Shown here: positions 38,368 through 46,670 of the stretch, piece by piece
Layout: every line of letters starts with the position of its first letter
Numbering within the stretch: position 1 is the first letter of the stretch
Assembly: GCA_050916095.1 (NCBI GenBank)
Contig: CP050901.1
Coordinates: forward strand, 1,054,001 to 1,118,000
Direction: 5' to 3'
DNA from: JANPCX01 sp050916095
GTDB taxonomy: Bacteria; Pseudomonadota; Gammaproteobacteria; Burkholderiales; Burkholderiaceae_C
Length of the DNA stretch: 64,000 nt
The notes under the pieces: model-generated
Told to the model about the DNA's origin: nothing
What the model saw: only the letters and a program-made list of their open reading frames with translations
Databases searched by the model: none
Position numbers and translations under genes: made by a program

Positions 38368-39567
38368 ATGTTTGCCCCAATGATCCGGCACGTGGGCGTT
38401 TTGCTCCTGGTGACTTTGACCACATCAGCCCATGGCTTTGGTGATGATGCGGTGAAAGTCAACGCCGGTTACTCGCTCTTGCGCGACAGCAACCTCTTTC
38501 GTTTTTCGGGCAACACCGACTCGCAGGCGCTGACCGGGCGCTCAAACAGCGCTGAATCCATCGGGATATCAACCGTTGGGCTCGCGCTGAGCAAGACCTA
38601 CAGCCTGCAAAAGTTCGACCTCTCATTGAACGTAGTTGACTACCGCTACCGTCACTTCGATTACCTCAGCTTTACCGCGAGCAACTACAAGGCGGATTGG
38701 TTATGGAGCCTCACTCCGCGCTTGCGCGGCCTGGCAAGCTCGGAACGAACCGAGGTGTTGAACAGCTTTGCTGATTTCCTGGGCATCAATCAACGCAACA
38801 CACGTGTCAATCTGACAACCCGCCTGGATGGCGAGTATGAGTTGGATGGCGTCTGGCGCCTGTTGGGTGGCGTCTCACGCTCTTCTCAAACCAACGAGGC
38901 TCCGGTCGTTTCGGGTGACGACACGCGCACCACCGAAGTCAATGGTGGCGCGCGTTATGTTTTTTCTTCTGGCAGCGCCATCGGTTACGTCTACAGCAAT
39001 GCGCAGGGCCGCTACACCAAGCGGGCCATGTCACCGCTGCAAGACGACCGCTTTCGGCAACAAAACCATGAACTGCGTTTGAACTGGTTGTTCAGCGGAA
39101 AGAGCAAAGCTGACCTGAGCGCCGCCTACTTTGAACGCGCCCATCCCAACGTGCCACAGCGCGATTTCAGTGGCTTGGTGACACGCGCCAGCCTGCAGTG
39201 GAACTGGACCGAAAAAACGTCGCTGGCAGCAGACTTCAATCGAGAGTTGGCAGCCTACCAAACCAACGACAGCAACTACACGCAGACGCACCGCATTTCA
39301 ATTGGTCCGATATGGAAGATCACGCCGAAAGTCACGATGCGCATGCGGCACGAGTTTGCAAACCTTGACTACCGTGGTCAACCCAGCAACTTACCAGCAA
39401 GTCAACGTACTGACGAGACCCACGACTCGCTGATTGCGATGGATTGGCGGCCCGTGCGCTCGTTGCTGCTGAGTGGATCTGTGCAGCATTCCCGGCGCTC
39501 GTCTAACCAAGCGAACCTCGACTTTCGCAGCACGCAGACCAAGCTGACGGCCCAGCTGAGCTATTGA
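38368..39567 (+). CDS. epsL: Outer-membrane beta-barrel EpsL
   Basis: The 399-residue protein follows epsB by 2 bp. It has a signal peptide ending SAHG, then KVNAGYSLLRDSNLFRFSG and repeated amphipathic strands with alternating aromatics. It ends TQTKLTAQLSY, with a terminal aromatic typical of outer-membrane barrels. Position and pattern fit EpsL, the proposed outer-membrane protein of XrtB-linked polysaccharide loci. Confidence 0.85.
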   Translation: MFAPMIRHVGVLLLVTLTTSAHGFGDDAVKVNAGYSLLRDSNLFRFSGNTDSQALTGRSNSAESIGISTVGLALSKTYSLQKFDLSLNVVDYRYRHFDYLSFTASNYKADWLWSLTPRLRGLASSERTEVLNSFADFLGINQRNTRVNLTTRLDGEYELDGVWRLLGGVSRSSQTNEAPVVSGDDTRTTEVNGGARYVFSSGSAIGYVYSNAQGRYTKRAMSPLQDDRFRQQNHELRLNWLFSGKSKADLSAAYFERAHPNVPQRDFSGLVTRASLQWNWTEKTSLAADFNRELAAYQTNDSNYTQTHRISIGPIWKITPKVTMRMRHEFANLDYRGQPSNLPASQRTDETHDSLIAMDWRPVRSLLLSGSVQHSRRSSNQANLDFRSTQTKLTAQLSY

Positions 39568-39596
39568 CCCCCTACACCCCCTTTTGAGCTGACACC

Positions 39597-40526
39597 ATGA
39601 CCACATCTTTGCTTCGCTACCTCCTGATTCCTACATCTGCAGTTCTGGTGCTTGGCCTGACGGCTTGCAACAAGACGCAGGAGGCAGCATCTACCCAGGT
39701 GGCGGCCAAAGTGGGCACCGAAGAGATTTCTGTGCACCAGGTGAACCAAGTTTTGCAGCGCCTGAACCCAAGCGATGGCTCTGCGCAGTCCATGCTGGCC
39801 ATGAAGCAAGGAATCCTTGAGAAGTTGATCGACCAAGAATTGGCCGTCGAGCAAGCCACAGCGGCCAAATTGCACCGGTCACCCGAAGTGCTCGCACAAA
39901 TTGAAGCTGCTCGCCGTGAGGTTTTGGTGCGTGCCTATATGCAGAAGGTCGGAGCGAGCCAACCCAAACCCACGGCCGAAGAAATCAAGAAGTTCCACCA
40001 GGAGCAACCCCAACTGTTTACGCAGCGCCGGATCTTCACGGTGCAAGAAATCTTGGTTCCCGTCGCAAAAGGCATTGAAGATCAAATGCGCCGATTCGCT
40101 GCCTCCGGTCGTTCAATTGAGGACGCTACCGAGTGGTTGAACAGCCAGAGGATCAAGTTCAATTCCGGCGGTGCGACACGTGCCGCAGAACAAATCCCAC
40201 TGGACTTACTGACCCAATTGCACGGACTCAAGGATGGGCAAAGTTTGGTCATGTCGGCGCAACAAGTCGTGACACTTGTGCGCGTCACGTCTTCCGAGCC
40301 CGCCCCCATTTCCGAGGCCGATGCCTACACGCGGATTGAGCAGTATTTGATGAACAAGCGCATGAGTGAAGCCGTGGCCACCAACTTGAAACAGCTCAGA
40401 ACCACCACCAAGATTGCCTATGTTGGTGACTTTTCCAACGTCTCAGAACGCGCAGCGGTGCCTGCCATGACTCAACCTACGAGCGGTCAATCGGTGATTG
40501 AAAAGGGCGTTGCGGGAATGCGTTGA
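39597..40526 (+). CDS. epsD: EpsD-like PpiC-type peptidyl-prolyl isomerase lipoprotein
   Basis: The 309-residue protein has a lipoprotein signal with lipobox LTAC (VLVLGLTACNKTQ). A SurA-N-like helical region (VLQRLNPSDGSAQSMLAMKQGILEKLIDQELAVEQA) and a parvulin-type segment (RRIFTVQEILVPV, LDLLTQLHGLKDGQ) follow. EpsD proteins are thought to fold exported components of the polysaccharide machine in the periplasm. It lies between epsL and epsE, 60 bp before the latter. Confidence 0.87.
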   Translation: MTTSLLRYLLIPTSAVLVLGLTACNKTQEAASTQVAAKVGTEEISVHQVNQVLQRLNPSDGSAQSMLAMKQGILEKLIDQELAVEQATAAKLHRSPEVLAQIEAARREVLVRAYMQKVGASQPKPTAEEIKKFHQEQPQLFTQRRIFTVQEILVPVAKGIEDQMRRFAASGRSIEDATEWLNSQRIKFNSGGATRAAEQIPLDLLTQLHGLKDGQSLVMSAQQVVTLVRVTSSEPAPISEADAYTRIEQYLMNKRMSEAVATNLKQLRTTTKIAYVGDFSNVSERAAVPAMTQPTSGQSVIEKGVAGMR

Positions 40527-40586
40527 GGCCTTCATGCCAGTGCCTCGCAAACACGCCAGCTTGTACAAACCACAGCAATACGCCTC

Positions 40587-41417
40587 ATGAAATCTCGTAC
40601 CCTTGCACCCATCACGCTGACCCTTGCCATCGTGTTGCTGATCGGCGTTTGCCTGGCCGCGCTGCCCCGCACCGCCAACGCACAAGCCACGGTGGACTAC
40701 ACGCTCGGTGCAGGAGACACCATTCGGGTGCAAGTCTTCCAGAACCCGGATCTGACGATTGAAACCCGCGTATCCGAGGGCGGCAGCATCACCTACCCAT
40801 TGATCGGTGCGGTTGAGCTTGGGGGCTTGTCTGTCGGTGCGGCAGAGAAAAAGATCGCCGATCGGTTGCAACAAGGAGGCTTCATTCAACGGCCCCAAGT
40901 GAACATCGCCATCATTCAGATTCGCGGCAACCAAGTCGCCGTTCTGGGCCAAGTGGCGCGGCCAGGCCGCTTCCCGCTGGAAACGGTGAACACCCGGTTG
41001 AGCGATGTGCTGGCCATGGCCGGTGGCATCACGCCCACTGGCGACGACTTCGTGGTTGTGTCGGGAACTCGCGCTGGCCAAGCCTTCAGAAGACAAATCG
41101 ATGTCCCCGCCATCTTCCTGAGCGGGCAAGTGGAAGACAACCTCGTGCTCAGGGGGGGCGACATCGTTTACGTGCAACGTGCACCGATGTTTTACATCTA
41201 TGGCGAAGCGCAGCGTCCCGGTGCATTCCGTGTCGAACGAGGCATGACCGTCATGCAAGCGCTTGCGCTGGGGGGCGGGCCCACCGCTCGGGGATCTGAG
41301 AAAAGGCTGCGCTTGCATCGCTCCGCAGAAAACGGCCGCATCTTCCAAAGCACGCCACAGTTGACCGACTTAGTGCAAGCCAATGACGTTATCTACGTCT
41401 CTGAAAGCATTTTCTAG
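40587..41417 (+). CDS. epsE: Polysaccharide export protein EpsE (Wza family)
   Basis: The 276-residue protein has a signal peptide (LAPITLTLAIVLLIGVCLAALPRTANAQ). The Poly_export domain is TLGAGDTIRVQVFQNPDLTIETRVSEGGSITYPLIG, and SLBB-type repeats include VAVLGQVARPGRFPLE and FYIYGEAQRPGAFRVERG. No lipobox Cys is seen, unlike E. coli Wza. It probably forms the periplasmic/outer-membrane export channel with EpsL. It lies 15 bp from epsF. Confidence 0.92.
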   Translation: MKSRTLAPITLTLAIVLLIGVCLAALPRTANAQATVDYTLGAGDTIRVQVFQNPDLTIETRVSEGGSITYPLIGAVELGGLSVGAAEKKIADRLQQGGFIQRPQVNIAIIQIRGNQVAVLGQVARPGRFPLETVNTRLSDVLAMAGGITPTGDDFVVVSGTRAGQAFRRQIDVPAIFLSGQVEDNLVLRGGDIVYVQRAPMFYIYGEAQRPGAFRVERGMTVMQALALGGGPTARGSEKRLRLHRSAENGRIFQSTPQLTDLVQANDVIYVSESIF

Positions 41418-41432
41418 ACCGGAAGTGAAGTC

Positions 41433-42782
41433 ATGACACTGCAACAGTTTTTGCGCATCCTTCAGGCACGCTACAAAGCGGTTCTGGTGACGTTCGTCCT
41501 CACGGTTTCTTTCGCGGTTGGATTGAGCTTGTGGTTGCCCAAACAGTACACCGCGTCAGCCGCCGTCGTGGTTGATGTGAAGTCGCCAGACCCGGTGTCC
41601 GGTTTGATGCTGCAGGGCATGGTGGCACCGAGCTACATGGCGACGCAGGTGGACATCATCAAGAGCGACCGGGTCGCAAAGAACGTGGTGAAGCTTTTGA
41701 ACATGGCATCCAGTCCCGTCATACAGCGCCAATGGCAAGACGCCACCCAGGGAAAAGGCGAACTGGTGGACTGGCTGAGCAACTTGCTGCAAAAGCACCT
41801 TGACGTGAGGCCGGCACGTGACAGCAACGTGATTGACATCGCCTACACAGGAGCCGACCCCGTTTTCTCCGCCACTGTTGCCAATGCGTTTGCGCAGGCC
41901 TATATGGATGTGAACTTGGAACTGCGCGTTGCCCCTGCGCGGCAGTACGCAACTTTTTTTGAAGAACAAACCCGAACTGCCCGAGACCGGCTTGAATCCG
42001 CACAAAAGGCATTGTCTGCCTACCAGCAAGCCAACGGCATCACGTCCACCGACGAACGATTGGACTTCGAGACCGCCAAACTCAACGAGACCAGCAGTCA
42101 ACTCACTGGATTGCAAGGTCAGACGACTGACAGCCAAAGCAAACGAGGCAGCGAGCAAGCAGACACCGTGGCAGAGGTCATGCAAAGTCCGGTCATCAAT
42201 GGTTTGAAAACCGACATTGCCCGGGTGCAGGCCAAACTGAATGAGAGCAATGTCAACCTGGGGAAAAACCACCCTCAAACACAAAGCACCGAAGCGGAGC
42301 TGGCCTCATTGCGCAACCAGTTAGACGCAGAAACACGCAAGGTGACACGCGCCATCGAGACCACCTACCAAGTCGGCAAACAACGTGAAGCTCAACTCAA
42401 GGCTGCACTGGCTGCACAAAAAGCGCGTGTGCTGTCCCTGAACAAACAACGGGACGAACTCAATGTGTTGAGGCGCGACATCGAGTCAGCCCAACGGGCC
42501 TTTGAACAAGTGAGCCAGCGCGCTTCTCAATCCAACATGGAAAGCCGCGCCAACCAGACCAATATCGCCGTGCTCAATCCAGCGGTTGCACCGGCATTGC
42601 CGTCACGTCCGCAGGTGCTGCTCAATGTCTTGGTCTCGATCTTTTTAGGCGCGGCCTTGGGTGTGGGATTGGCGCTGATCTTGGAGCTGTCAAACCGCCG
42701 GGTTCGCAGCACGGAAGACTTAAGCCTTTCTTTAGGGCTGCCCATTTTGGGTCGCATCGCCCACACCGGAGCACGCGCATGA
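41433..42782 (+). CDS. epsF: Chain-length determinant protein EpsF (Wzz/PCP family)
   Basis: The 449-residue protein has an N-terminal Wzz helix (RYKAVLVTFVLTVSFAVGLSLWLP), a long coiled-coil periplasmic part (DRLESAQKALSAYQQANGITS onward) and a C-terminal helix (VLLNVLVSIFLGAALGVGLALILE). It regulates polymer length and pairs with the kinase-like EpsG, whose gene overlaps it by 4 nt. A split PCP-2a/BY-kinase system is therefore present. Confidence 0.93.
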   Translation: MTLQQFLRILQARYKAVLVTFVLTVSFAVGLSLWLPKQYTASAAVVVDVKSPDPVSGLMLQGMVAPSYMATQVDIIKSDRVAKNVVKLLNMASSPVIQRQWQDATQGKGELVDWLSNLLQKHLDVRPARDSNVIDIAYTGADPVFSATVANAFAQAYMDVNLELRVAPARQYATFFEEQTRTARDRLESAQKALSAYQQANGITSTDERLDFETAKLNETSSQLTGLQGQTTDSQSKRGSEQADTVAEVMQSPVINGLKTDIARVQAKLNESNVNLGKNHPQTQSTEAELASLRNQLDAETRKVTRAIETTYQVGKQREAQLKAALAAQKARVLSLNKQRDELNVLRRDIESAQRAFEQVSQRASQSNMESRANQTNIAVLNPAVAPALPSRPQVLLNVLVSIFLGAALGVGLALILELSNRRVRSTEDLSLSLGLPILGRIAHTGARA

Positions 42783-43672
42783 ACGCCAGCATCACCAACT
42801 TCAAACCGGCCTGGACGATGCCCACGCGTGCCGAGCACGCGAGTATTGGAGAAATTCTGGTGGCCTCGGGACGGCTCGATGCTACCGACGCGAACCGCAT
42901 TGTGGAGCGCCAAAAGAAAGACCAGTCACGGTTTGGTGATGCAGCCTTGGCGCTCAAGTTGCTTCGCAAAGACGACATCGACTATGCCTTGAGCCAACAG
43001 TTTGGCTACGCCTACCTGTCAGTCAAGGATTCAACCCTCAGCCACGAGTTGGTAGCGGCCTATAAACCGTTTGGCCGAACGGGAGAGAACCTTCGTGCAC
43101 TGCGCAGTCAACTGATGTTGCGCTGGTTGAATCCGCAGACCCAGCGCAAATCACTGGCCGTGGTCAGTGCAAGCCGTGGTGAAGGACGCAGCTTCATTGC
43201 AGCGAACTTGGCCATCGTCTTTGCCCAGCAAGGCGAACGTGTCTTGCTGATCGATGGTGACCTGCGAAACGGGCGGCAGAACGCGCTCTTTAACTGGGGC
43301 ACAACCGCAGGCCTGTCCGAGTTGCTCGTAGGCCGCACCACATTGGGCGAAGCAGCGCTGAGGGTTGCGGGACTGCCAGGACTGGCTGTGCTGCCAGCCG
43401 GTGCCTTGCCCCCCAATCCCCAAGAGCTGCTGGGGCGCCCTGCATTCTTGGCTTTGCTCAACGAAGCGTCGCTGATTTTTGATGTGATCATCCTCGACAC
43501 ACCGGCTGCCGAACACTTTGCCGACGCCGAGATCATCGTCGCGCGCGCGGGAGCCGCCATGGTGGTTGCCCGACGCCACGTCAGCACCATGCAAAAAACA
43601 GCCACCTTAACCAGCAGACTTCAGGAAAGCGCTATGGCCACCCTGGTGGGTGCCGTGCTGAACGAGGCCTGA
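42779..43672 (+). CDS. epsG: EpsG, BY-kinase-like partner of EpsF
   Basis: The 297-residue cytoplasmic protein has an N-terminal module (ASIGEILVASGRLDATDANRIVERQKK) and a BY-kinase-like nucleotide domain. The P-loop is degenerate, SASRGEGRSF at 130-139 with Arg137 in place of Lys. The Walker A' element is VLLIDGDLRNGRQN and Walker B is VIILDTPAAE. No C-terminal tyrosine cluster is visible (it ends LVGAVLNEA). The family is annotated as a chain-length tyrosine kinase; catalytic activity is uncertain here. Confidence 0.88.
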   Translation: MNASITNFKPAWTMPTRAEHASIGEILVASGRLDATDANRIVERQKKDQSRFGDAALALKLLRKDDIDYALSQQFGYAYLSVKDSTLSHELVAAYKPFGRTGENLRALRSQLMLRWLNPQTQRKSLAVVSASRGEGRSFIAANLAIVFAQQGERVLLIDGDLRNGRQNALFNWGTTAGLSELLVGRTTLGEAALRVAGLPGLAVLPAGALPPNPQELLGRPAFLALLNEASLIFDVIILDTPAAEHFADAEIIVARAGAAMVVARRHVSTMQKTATLTSRLQESAMATLVGAVLNEA

Positions 43673-43699
43673 GCGCAAACCATGATGCCGCGCTGCCTT

Positions 43700-44104
43700 T
43701 TACTTTCCAAGTCGTTCGACTTGTTCGGTGGCCTGGCGCAGCCGCAACAAAAACGCACCTACAGCAGAACCGATGAGGTCAGCCGCCAAGTCGTCCCAGC
43801 CTGCTTGGCGTCCCAGCAAAAACATTTGATGCCATTCGTCCGCCACGCCAACCAACAAGGCCCCGAAGAAGGCCGTCAACACCATGGCCCAGCCGTTGAG
43901 GCCGCTGGCATAGCCAATGGCCGCAGCGAGAAAAGCAAAGACAAAGGCATGAACCACCTTGTCCCAAGGGCTTGGAATCAGACCCACGGCAAACGGTTGT
44001 GAGCCCCCCAGCCACAACGCGACACAAAAAATCACCACCAACGACAAACAAAACCACCTCGCCTTTCGGTTTGACCAGCGAGTGATAGCTTGAATGAATA
44101 ACAC
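43700..44104 (-). CDS. VanZ-like membrane protein
   Basis: The minus strand encodes about 134 residues from a GTG at 44104 (the start is uncertain). It has several hydrophobic helices and the VanZ pattern: SPWDKVVHAFVFAFLAAAIGY, then VADEWHQMFLLGRQAGWDDLAADLIGSAVGAFL. The conserved acidic and His residues are kept. It sits antiparallel between epsG and xrtB and its start overlaps xrtB by about 11 bp. VanZ-like proteins often accompany exosortase loci, with unknown role. Confidence 0.8.
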   Translation of the reverse strand: MLFIQAITRWSNRKARWFCLSLVVIFCVALWLGGSQPFAVGLIPSPWDKVVHAFVFAFLAAAIGYASGLNGWAMVLTAFFGALLVGVADEWHQMFLLGRQAGWDDLAADLIGSAVGAFLLRLRQATEQVERLGK

Positions 44105-44987
44105 TGAAATCAACCCTTTGAAGAACAGGACACCATACGCATTGTGGCTGCCTGTGGTGCTGGGTTTTGCAGTGTTGTACGGCCCCAGCCTTTTCGACCT
44201 CTTGCGAGGCGTGTGGGCGACCGATGCCCAAATGCATGGCCCCATCGTGCTGTGTCTCTCGATTTGGTTGCTCTACAAAAACTGGCCAAGGATGCTGCGC
44301 GTGGCCGAAGGCACCTCGCCCAGTGCCTCAGGTTGGCCGCTGGTGGTGCTGAGTCTCACGATGTACGTGCTGGGCCGTTCACAAGACATTTTGGTGCTTG
44401 AGATCGGCTCGGTCATGGGCATGGTGGCGGGTGTCATTTTGCTCAACTTTGGAACCCGGGCGCTCAAGACGCAATGGTTTGCTTTGTTTTTTATGCTGTT
44501 CATGGTGCCGCTGCCAGGTTTGGTGGTGGACACCTTGACCATGCCGATGAAGATCGCTGTGTCCTACGTCGCAGAGCACGCTCTTTACTGGGCTGGATAC
44601 CCCATCGCACGCAGCGGCGTGATGTTGCATGTGGGTCAGTACATGCTGCTGGTGGCGGACGCTTGTGCGGGGCTGCACACCTTGCTGACACTGGAGGCCT
44701 TGGGGCTGCTGTACCTCAGCTTGGTCAAGAGCAGCTCCATGTTCAGAAACGTCACGCTCGCGCTGCTGATCGTGCCGATCTCTTTAACCGCCAATGTCAT
44801 TCGCGTCATCGTTCTGACCTTGGTCACCTACCACCTTGGAGACGAAGCAGGGCAAGGTTTCCTGCACGGCTTTGCGGGCATGGTTTTGTTCTTGAGCGCT
44901 TTGTTGTTGATACTGGGGACAGACGCCTTGCTGCAACAAGTCCCCGCCTTTTGGCTCCCCGTTCGCTGGCGGTCCTTGGCGCTATGA
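44094..44987 (+). CDS. xrtB: Exosortase B
   Basis: The 297-residue polytopic membrane protein has the exosortase catalytic residues: Cys191 in DACAGLHTLLTLEALGL, Arg240 in NVIRVIVLTLVTYH, and His258 in GFLHGFAGMVLFL. It recognises PEP-CTERM signals and cleaves or transfers the processed protein. The two PEP-CTERM genes at 32.5 and 35.2 kb are the obvious substrates. It overlaps epsI by 4 nt. XrtB rather than XrtA is inferred from the eps gene order. Confidence 0.92.
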   Translation: MNNTEINPLKNRTPYALWLPVVLGFAVLYGPSLFDLLRGVWATDAQMHGPIVLCLSIWLLYKNWPRMLRVAEGTSPSASGWPLVVLSLTMYVLGRSQDILVLEIGSVMGMVAGVILLNFGTRALKTQWFALFFMLFMVPLPGLVVDTLTMPMKIAVSYVAEHALYWAGYPIARSGVMLHVGQYMLLVADACAGLHTLLTLEALGLLYLSLVKSSSMFRNVTLALLIVPISLTANVIRVIVLTLVTYHLGDEAGQGFLHGFAGMVLFLSALLLILGTDALLQQVPAFWLPVRWRSLAL

Positions 44988-45676
44988 ACACGGTTGCGAC
45001 CCGTTGGACCAATTGGGCACTGCTGTGCCTGATTCTGTTGGCTGCGGGCCTGGGGCATCTGCTGCGCCCGAGCAACTGGCTCGGTGAGCAGCGCGCAACA
45101 TTCGAAATGGATCAACAGATTCCCCGCCAGTTCGGGGACTGGCGCGAATTGCGGCAAACAAACAACCTCATCATCAACCCGCAACTGGCGACTCAACTCA
45201 AAGAGATTTACACCGCAACGCTCTCGCGCACCTACGTCAACTCCGCCGGGGCAACGGTGATGTTGTCCATTGCCTACGGGACCAACCAATCCCGCGATCT
45301 CCAGGTGCACCGACCCGAGGTTTGTTACTCCTCTCAGGGTTTTCAGATCATGAGCAGCGAGAAAACCCAGCTGAAGCTGCCCAACCAATCGATTCCATCC
45401 ATGCGCTTGGTTGCCAAAATGGGCAGCCGCAATGAGCCCATCACCTACTGGGTACGCATTGGCGAGAGACTTGTTCGTGGCAACGTGGAACAAGGCTTGG
45501 CACGCGTGAGTTACGGTTTGCAGGGCTACATCCCTGACGGATTGTTGTTTCGAGTTTCCAGCATCTCAGAGAACTCGCACGCAGCGTTCGACGTACAAAA
45601 AAAATTCGTCGAAGACTTGATGGCCTCCTTACCTGTGGACAGCAAAAACTACTTGCTGGGCTCCGATGCACTCTGA
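44984..45676 (+). CDS. epsI: EpsI family exosortase-associated protein
   Basis: The ATG at 44984 gives 230 residues with an N-terminal membrane anchor (ALLCLILLAAGLGHLLRP). The EpsI domain has IPRQFGDWRE, LSRTYVNSAGATVMLSIAYG, HRPEVCYSSQGFQI and YWVRIGERLVRGN. The conserved Cys in PEVCY is a family mark. EpsI works with or is fused to exosortases in many genomes, with a role in polysaccharide export not settled. It overlaps the next gene by 11 nt. Confidence 0.92.
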   Translation: MNTVATRWTNWALLCLILLAAGLGHLLRPSNWLGEQRATFEMDQQIPRQFGDWRELRQTNNLIINPQLATQLKEIYTATLSRTYVNSAGATVMLSIAYGTNQSRDLQVHRPEVCYSSQGFQIMSSEKTQLKLPNQSIPSMRLVAKMGSRNEPITYWVRIGERLVRGNVEQGLARVSYGLQGYIPDGLLFRVSSISENSHAAFDVQKKFVEDLMASLPVDSKNYLLGSDAL

Positions 45677-46670
45677 GCCCACCGCCGTGCAGCGCTCAAG
45701 CATCAATGCAACGAGGGCACTCGTTTCCATCGTGATCGTGAACTACAACGGGCTTCGGTTCTTGCCTGCATGCCTTGATTCGCTGGCTGGTGCCTTCAGG
45801 CGTTACGACACTGAAATCATTGTGGTGGACAACGCATCCAGCGATGGCAGCCAAGCATGGTTGCGGCAACGCACAGACATTGTGTACGTCGAGTCGCCGA
45901 CCAATACAGGCTTTACCGGAGGGAACAACCTCGGTGCCTCCAAGGCACGAGGGGAATTGCTGCTTTTTATCAACAACGACACCCTGGTGCCCGGACCACT
46001 GGATGCCATGCTGGATGCATTGCAACGGCCATCCGTGGGTGTCAGCGCCTGTCGGCTGCGCTATGGTGACCAACGCCAGCAGTGCTCTTTTGGCTACGAC
46101 CATACGCCCCTGCGCCTGGTTCTTTCTTGGTTGGGAACCGAAAAAAACTTTCGGCTGCCCACTGTCTTTCGGCGCATCGAAACCGACCCCAAGAAGTACG
46201 AGGTCGATCACGACAACCTGGCCTGGGTGTCGGGGGCTTGTTTTGCAATGCGCCGCTCAGACTGGCAGGAGGTTGGCGGATTTGACACCCGATTTTTCAT
46301 GTACTGCGAGGACGTTGACCTTTGCGTTCGCGTGCGCCAACGGGTACTGCAAGTGGCGTACACCGCGCAATGCACAGTCATTCACTTTGAAGGCGCTGGC
46401 AAAGCCTGGATAGGCCCTGCGGCATTGCGCCGCACCGTTCGCTCCTATCAACTCTTCACGGAAAAGCACTGCGGCCACGCCTGGGCTGTGGTTGTCTCGG
46501 TCTGCCTCGGGTCGATATTTTTCCTGCGCTCCATGGCCTTCAAGATGCAATCCCGTCGGGCCAGCGCCAACACGAAGATTCATCAAGAGAAGTCCGCCGG
46601 GTACTTGGGCAGTGCCAAACTCTTGTTCACGTCCTTGTCTCGTGCATCGATGAAAGAGGGCAACCCGTGA
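45666..46670 (+). CDS. Family 2 glycosyltransferase
   Basis: The 334-residue GT-A enzyme has VSIVIVNYNGLRFLPACLDSL, EIIVVDNASSDGSQAWL, GFTGGNNLGASKARGELLLFINNDT (donor/metal site) and WVSGACFAMRRSDWQEVGGFD. It overlaps epsI upstream and the polymerase gene downstream, so it belongs to the eps operon. The pattern resembles rhamnosyltransferase-like GT2 enzymes. Sugar specificity cannot be assigned. Confidence 0.9.
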   Translation: MHSEPTAVQRSSINATRALVSIVIVNYNGLRFLPACLDSLAGAFRRYDTEIIVVDNASSDGSQAWLRQRTDIVYVESPTNTGFTGGNNLGASKARGELLLFINNDTLVPGPLDAMLDALQRPSVGVSACRLRYGDQRQQCSFGYDHTPLRLVLSWLGTEKNFRLPTVFRRIETDPKKYEVDHDNLAWVSGACFAMRRSDWQEVGGFDTRFFMYCEDVDLCVRVRQRVLQVAYTAQCTVIHFEGAGKAWIGPAALRRTVRSYQLFTEKHCGHAWAVVVSVCLGSIFFLRSMAFKMQSRRASANTKIHQEKSAGYLGSAKLLFTSLSRASMKEGNP

